From: FEN-33 sp963768775
GTDB taxonomy: Archaea > Thermoplasmatota > Thermoplasmata > Methanomassiliicoccales > UBA472
Assembly (NCBI GenBank): GCA_963768775.1
Contig: CAVYIY010000008.1
Location: 62,001-126,000, forward strand
DNA: 64,000 nucleotides
Reading direction: 5' to 3'
In this document: one piece after another, positions 60,684-64,000 of the stretch
Position numbering within the stretch: position 1 is the first letter of the stretch
Layout of the letters: every line of letters starts with the position of its first letter
Notes under the pieces: model-generated
The model's input: the letters and a program-made list of their open reading frames with translations, nothing else
Told to the model about the DNA's origin: nothing
Databases searched by the model: none
Position numbers and translations under genes: made by a program

Positions 60684-61790
60684 ATGAAATCGTTCATCAG
60701 CGACGCGCTTACGCGTGCAGGTCCGGCAGCCGCGCCAGAAATGGCCCCCTCGTTCCAAGGGTACTCTCAAGAGGACGAGGAGCTGGAGCGCATTCTAGCC
60801 AGCTTGAAGACCAACATCAAGATCGTCGGCTGCGGTGGCGGCGGCTCGAACACCATCGACCGCATGACCGAGGTCGGCATCGCCGGGGCAGAGCTGTTCG
60901 CGGCGAACACAGACGCGCAGCATCTCCTGGCGATCAGGGCGCAGCACAAGATCCTGCTGGGGCGGAGGAGCACCAGGGGTCTGGGCGCTGGCGCATTGCC
61001 CCAAGTGGGGGAAGAGGCCGCTCGCGAGGCGGAGGAGGAGCTGAAGAAGGCCCTCCACGGAGCGGACATCGTGTTCATCACTGCGGGTCTGGGAGGCGGT
61101 ACCGGGACCGGCTCCGCGCCGTTCGTGGCCCAAGTAGCCAAGGACCTGGGTGCCCTGACGATCTGCGTCTGCACCTCGCCGTTCAAGGCGGAAGGGGCGA
61201 TCCGAGCCGAGAATGCTGATTGGGGCTTGGAGCGGCTGCGCAACATCGCCGACACGGTAATCGTCATCCCGAACGACAAGCTGCTCGAGCTGGTTCCAAG
61301 ACTGCCGCTCAACGCCGCATTCAAGGTGGCCGATGAGGTCCTGGTCCGGGCGATCAAGGGCATCACCGAGCTTATCACCAAGCCGGGCTTGGTCAACTTG
61401 GACTTCAACGACCTGCGCACCATCATGAAGGGCGGCGGGGTCGCCATGATCGGCCTGGGAGAGGGCGACGAGGAAGATCGGATCGATCACGCAGTCGACG
61501 AAGCGATCAACTCCCCGCTCATCGACGTCGACATCACCGGCGCCAGCGGCGCGTTGATCAACGTGACCGGCGGCGAGAACATGACGGTCAGCGAGGCGGA
61601 ACGGGTGGCGGAGATCATCCAATCCAAGGTCAGCCCGAACGCGCGCATCATCTGGGGCGCAGCGATCGACCCGACCCTGCGCGACAAGGTCAGGGTGATG
61701 GTGGTCATCACTGGAGTGAAGTCGAAGCACATCCTCGGACCGAAGGAGATCGCCATCAACAAGAACATGGAAGTCGATTTCATCCGCTAG
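60684..61790 (+). CDS. ftsZ1: Cell division protein FtsZ, FtsZ1-like (second tandem copy)
   Basis: The 368-residue protein has GCGGGGSNT, GLGGGTGTG and NLDFNDLRTIMKGGG, the G-box, T4 and T7 loops. FtsZ polymerises with GTP at the division site; FtsZ1 of haloarchaea stabilises and localises the ring. ATG 60684 follows a good Shine-Dalgarno sequence. The position just before secE-spt5-rpl11 is the classic site of archaeal ftsZ1, so this copy is likely the ancestral one and the upstream copy a tandem duplicate. Confidence 0.92.
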   Translation: MKSFISDALTRAGPAAAPEMAPSFQGYSQEDEELERILASLKTNIKIVGCGGGGSNTIDRMTEVGIAGAELFAANTDAQHLLAIRAQHKILLGRRSTRGLGAGALPQVGEEAAREAEEELKKALHGADIVFITAGLGGGTGTGSAPFVAQVAKDLGALTICVCTSPFKAEGAIRAENADWGLERLRNIADTVIVIPNDKLLELVPRLPLNAAFKVADEVLVRAIKGITELITKPGLVNLDFNDLRTIMKGGGVAMIGLGEGDEEDRIDHAVDEAINSPLIDVDITGASGALINVTGGENMTVSEAERVAEIIQSKVSPNARIIWGAAIDPTLRDKVRVMVVITGVKSKHILGPKEIAINKNMEVDFIR

Positions 61791-61847
61791 GACCAAAAGG
61801 CATTTAACATTGAAGGGAATCGGGAAGCCTTAGAAGAGTGTTTCGAA

Positions 61848-62072
61848 ATGGACATCGTAGACAAGTCCTGGGAAGTCCAAAAGGACATCGAGGAGCGCGT
61901 CGCCAAGATCGGCAAGGGCAAGTACGGTCGCGTGATCAAGATGGCGCGCAAGCCGACCAACGATGAGTACATCAAGACCATCACCATCACTGGGATCGGT
62001 CTGCTGCTCATCGGCGGCCTCGGGTTCCTCATCTACCTGATCTGGAGCGGAGCCCTTGGCGGGATCCGTTAA
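61848..62072 (+). CDS. secE: Protein translocase subunit SecE/Sec61gamma
   Basis: A 74-residue protein with an amphipathic N-terminal helix, the Lys/Arg-rich MARKPTNDEY segment and a single TM helix (about 45-67). It clamps SecY in the translocon. It is followed by spt5 after 26 bp, the conserved archaeal order. Confidence 0.92.
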   Translation: MDIVDKSWEVQKDIEERVAKIGKGKYGRVIKMARKPTNDEYIKTITITGIGLLLIGGLGFLIYLIWSGALGGIR

Positions 62073-62098
62073 TCTCGAACTCTCTGGGGTAGCCTGAC

Positions 62099-62986
62099 AT
62101 GAACGAAGAAGAGCAGCAACCCGTTACTCCGGCAGCAATGGCTCCCGCGCCTGTGGGCGGCCTATCCCTCACGGGAGAGAAGGACGAGCGCCTCGTGCCT
62201 GCAGGAGGAAACACGCTTTGGAAGATAACCCTCAAGAGCAACGAGGGCGGCAAGAAGAAGGTCAGACTGCGCGCCACCATGAAAGTGATCTCCGTCGAGG
62301 AGGGCGCGGCCGACTGGGAATGCCGCATTTACGATTCAACCGGAGTAATTTGGGACAGCAATTCGGCATCGGTCCCCGATGTCGCGTTCAACTTGGACGC
62401 TAGCAAGCCGAAGGAGATCAAGTTCGAGCTCATGGCGCCGAAAGGCGTCCGGTTCGGCGAAGGCTGCACGGCTTCTCTGGAAGCCTGCTTCGACGGTACC
62501 GCCACGGTCTGCGACCGCATGGAGTTCAAAGCCGTCGCCAGGCAGTCCATGATGATTCTGAAGGCGAGCATCGGGCACGAGAAGAACGTGGCCGACGACG
62601 TCGCATCCAGAGCAAAGGCGGGCAAGAGCGGCATCTATGCGATACTCGCCCCCACCAACCTTCACGGTTACATATTGATCGAAGGGATGAACACGGACCA
62701 GATGCGCGAATCGGTCCGGGGCATACGCCGCGCCCGCGGCCTGGTCGAGGGTGAGACGACCTTCGCCGAGATCGACCACTTCCTCACCCCCAAGCCATTG
62801 GTGTCCGGGATCAGCGAGGGCGACGTGGTCGAGCTCATCGCCGGCCCGTTCAAGGGCGAGAAGGCGAGGGTCAAGCAGATCGACGAGGCCAAGGAGGAGA
62901 TCACCGTGGAGCTGTTCGAAGCGATGGTTCCCATCCCGGTCACGGTCAGAGGAGATCACGTTAGAGTTCTAGAGAAGGAGAAGTGA
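62099..62986 (+). CDS. spt5: Transcription elongation factor Spt5 with N-terminal beta-sandwich domain
   Basis: Residues 151-232 form the NGN domain (VADDVASRAKAG, IEGMNTDQMRESVRGIRRARG) and 238-293 the KOW domain (GDVVELIAGPFKGEKARV). The first 150 residues are additional: a Pro/Ala-rich start and a beta-rich module (about 28-148) with Cys75, Cys123, Cys130 and Cys138. Usual archaeal Spt5 is about 145-190 residues. Spt5 with Spt4 binds the polymerase clamp coiled coil and promotes processivity. The extension might contact RNAP or ribosome; that is inference. Confidence 0.93.
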   Translation: MNEEEQQPVTPAAMAPAPVGGLSLTGEKDERLVPAGGNTLWKITLKSNEGGKKKVRLRATMKVISVEEGAADWECRIYDSTGVIWDSNSASVPDVAFNLDASKPKEIKFELMAPKGVRFGEGCTASLEACFDGTATVCDRMEFKAVARQSMMILKASIGHEKNVADDVASRAKAGKSGIYAILAPTNLHGYILIEGMNTDQMRESVRGIRRARGLVEGETTFAEIDHFLTPKPLVSGISEGDVVELIAGPFKGEKARVKQIDEAKEEITVELFEAMVPIPVTVRGDHVRVLEKEK

Positions 62987-62990
62987 AGCA

Positions 62991-63470
62991 ATGGTAGATA
63001 CAATTGAAGTATTGGTTGAAGGAGGGCGCGCCTCGCCCGGTCCGCCCCTGGGCCCAGCGCTCGGCCCCATGGGAGTGAACGTCGTCCAGGTAGTGGCCAA
63101 GATCAACGAGAAGACTAAGAGCTTCGAGGGAATGAAGGTCCCGGTCAAGGTCCTCGTCGACCCGAAAACGAAGACGTTCGAGATCAAGGTCGGCACGCCT
63201 CCCACGTCATCGCTCCTCGTCAAGGAGATCGGGGCGGAGAAGGGATCGGGAGCCCCGAACACGCAGAAGGCGGGGAACATCACCATCGAGCAGGCGATCA
63301 AGGTCGCCAACATGAAGCAGGACTCGCTCATGGGCAAGAACCTGAAGATGCGCGTGCTCGAGGTCATCGGCGTCTGCGTTTCCTCCGGGATCACCGTCGA
63401 GGGCAAGGAGCCCAAGGCAATCCAGAAGGAGATAAAGGAAGGGAAATGGGACGCGAAGTTCGCCTCCTAA
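62991..63470 (+). CDS. rpl11: Ribosomal protein uL11
   Basis: The 159-residue protein has the GGRASPGPPLGPALGPMGVN signature of uL11 and the KAGNITIEQ RNA-binding helix region. It begins 4 bp after spt5 with an AGAAGGAGAAG ribosome binding site overlapping the spt5 end. Confidence 0.97.
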   Translation: MVDTIEVLVEGGRASPGPPLGPALGPMGVNVVQVVAKINEKTKSFEGMKVPVKVLVDPKTKTFEIKVGTPPTSSLLVKEIGAEKGSGAPNTQKAGNITIEQAIKVANMKQDSLMGKNLKMRVLEVIGVCVSSGITVEGKEPKAIQKEIKEGKWDAKFAS

Positions 63471-63490
63471 AACCCCTTCCCCGCAGTAAA

Positions 63491-63563
63491 CCTTAATAAC
63501 AACATGTGCATAGAGGGATTCCACCACTGTAGGAGAGTACAGCTCGCTGGCACTACAGGAGGG
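63491..63563 (+). promoter_or_regulatory. Promoter and leader of rpl1
   Basis: CCTTAATAAC (63491-63500) is a TATA-like box. The leader contains CTGTA-GGAGAG-TACAG (63527-63542), a short hairpin, and the Shine-Dalgarno AGGAGGG (63557-63563). A roughly 45-nt leader is unusual here and could hold an L1 feedback site; this is inference. Confidence 0.45.
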
Positions 63564-63570
63564 ATTGCAA

Positions 63571-64000
63571 TTGGCAGACAAAGCAACACTCCAAGCCGTC
63601 AAGAAGGCGCTAGAGAAATCTAAGAAGCGCAACTTCGTAGAGGCGGTTGATATTTCTATAAATTTGAAGGACATCGACCTCTCCGTCCCAAAGAACAGGA
63701 TAGTGGATGACGTCATCCTGCCTAACGGACGGGGAAGGGCGATCAAGGTCTGTGTAATCGGCGGCAGCGAACTGGTCCAGAAGGCAAGGGCTGTGGCCGA
63801 CCGTGTCTTGACCGCGGATGAACTGGGGAAGATCGCGGACGACAAGAAGGAAGCCAAAAAGATGGCGGCGCAGTTCGACTACTTCATCGCCGAGGCTTCG
63901 CTCATGCCCGTGGTCGGTAAGCGCTTGGGTATCGTTCTCGCTCCGCGCGGGAAGATGCCGAGGCCGATCCAGCCGGGCGCCGACCCGAAACCGATCGTGG
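63571..64000 (+). CDS. rpl1: Ribosomal protein uL1 (3' truncated by window)
   Basis: The first 143 codons are present. The sequence has VDISINLKDIDLS near the start and APRGKMPRPIQ near the window end, both conserved in uL1. The start is TTG 63571, preceded by AGGAGGG at 7 nt; no ATG fits. uL1 forms the L1 stalk and in archaea and bacteria represses its own mRNA. Confidence 0.94.
   Translation, partial: MADKATLQAVKKALEKSKKRNFVEAVDISINLKDIDLSVPKNRIVDDVILPNGRGRAIKVCVIGGSELVQKARAVADRVLTADELGKIADDKKEAKKMAAQFDYFIAEASLMPVVGKRLGIVLAPRGKMPRPIQPGADPKPIV

Overview
The window is archaeal chromosomal DNA. The evidence is GatD/GatE amidotransferase, split RNA polymerase A'/A'' subunits, eS17 and eL30, aEF-1beta, SecE/Spt5, PriL, TATA-box promoters and BHB-type tRNA introns. 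An undivided rpoB, ThyX, hydrogenase maturation HypB and high G+C fit a euryarchaeote of the Thermoplasmatota type, possibly near Methanomassiliicoccales. That placement is inference. I see no IS element, prophage or CRISPR array.

Layout. 0-6.3 kb: the 3' end of a secreted metallopeptidase, intron-bearing tRNA-Val and tRNA-Thr, a DUF1015 protein, a K+ channel with an RCK-N and a YHS domain, RqcH and tRNA-Arg. 6.4-11 kb: a GT2/PIG-L pair and an ABC-2 exporter operon. 11-16.9 kb: housekeeping genes (eS17, ThyX, TraB-like, HAD phosphatase, Pcm, zinc-finger protein, MBL hydrolase, rhomboid, HemK2). 16.9-20.1 kb: gatE-gatD. 20.2-28.3 kb: one 2,691-residue beta-helix surface protein. 28.5-31.6 kb: hypB, purD, translin, thioredoxin. 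31.7-39 kb: a CARDB-type membrane protein and a giant STT3/AglB oligosaccharyltransferase with a long surface-domain tail. 39-50 kb: pyrF, a radical SAM gene and the rpoH-rpoB-rpoA1-rpoA2-rpl30e-nusA operon, then tRNA-Lys with two introns. 50-56.4 kb: zinc ribbon, aEF-1beta, radical SAM, priL, a CDP-alcohol transferase, an AK6-type kinase, truA, trmJ. 56.4-64 kb: an RHH regulator with an FtsZ2-like gene, a TatD-like hydrolase, acylphosphatase, two tandem FtsZ1-like genes, then secE-spt5-rpl11-rpl1.

Themes. Translation and transcription genes dominate and are tightly packed, often with ATGA or GTGA stop/start overlaps. A glycosylated cell-surface system is suggested by AglB together with the very large sequon-rich surface proteins. 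Cell division is represented by three ftsZ paralogues, and a shared 9-nt motif near two of their promoters hints at co-regulation by the adjacent RHH protein. Several promoters lie about 22-26 nt before the start codon, implying leaderless mRNAs. At least twelve conserved genes carry single-base frameshifts, most likely sequence errors; coordinates given for those genes span the whole broken reading frame.
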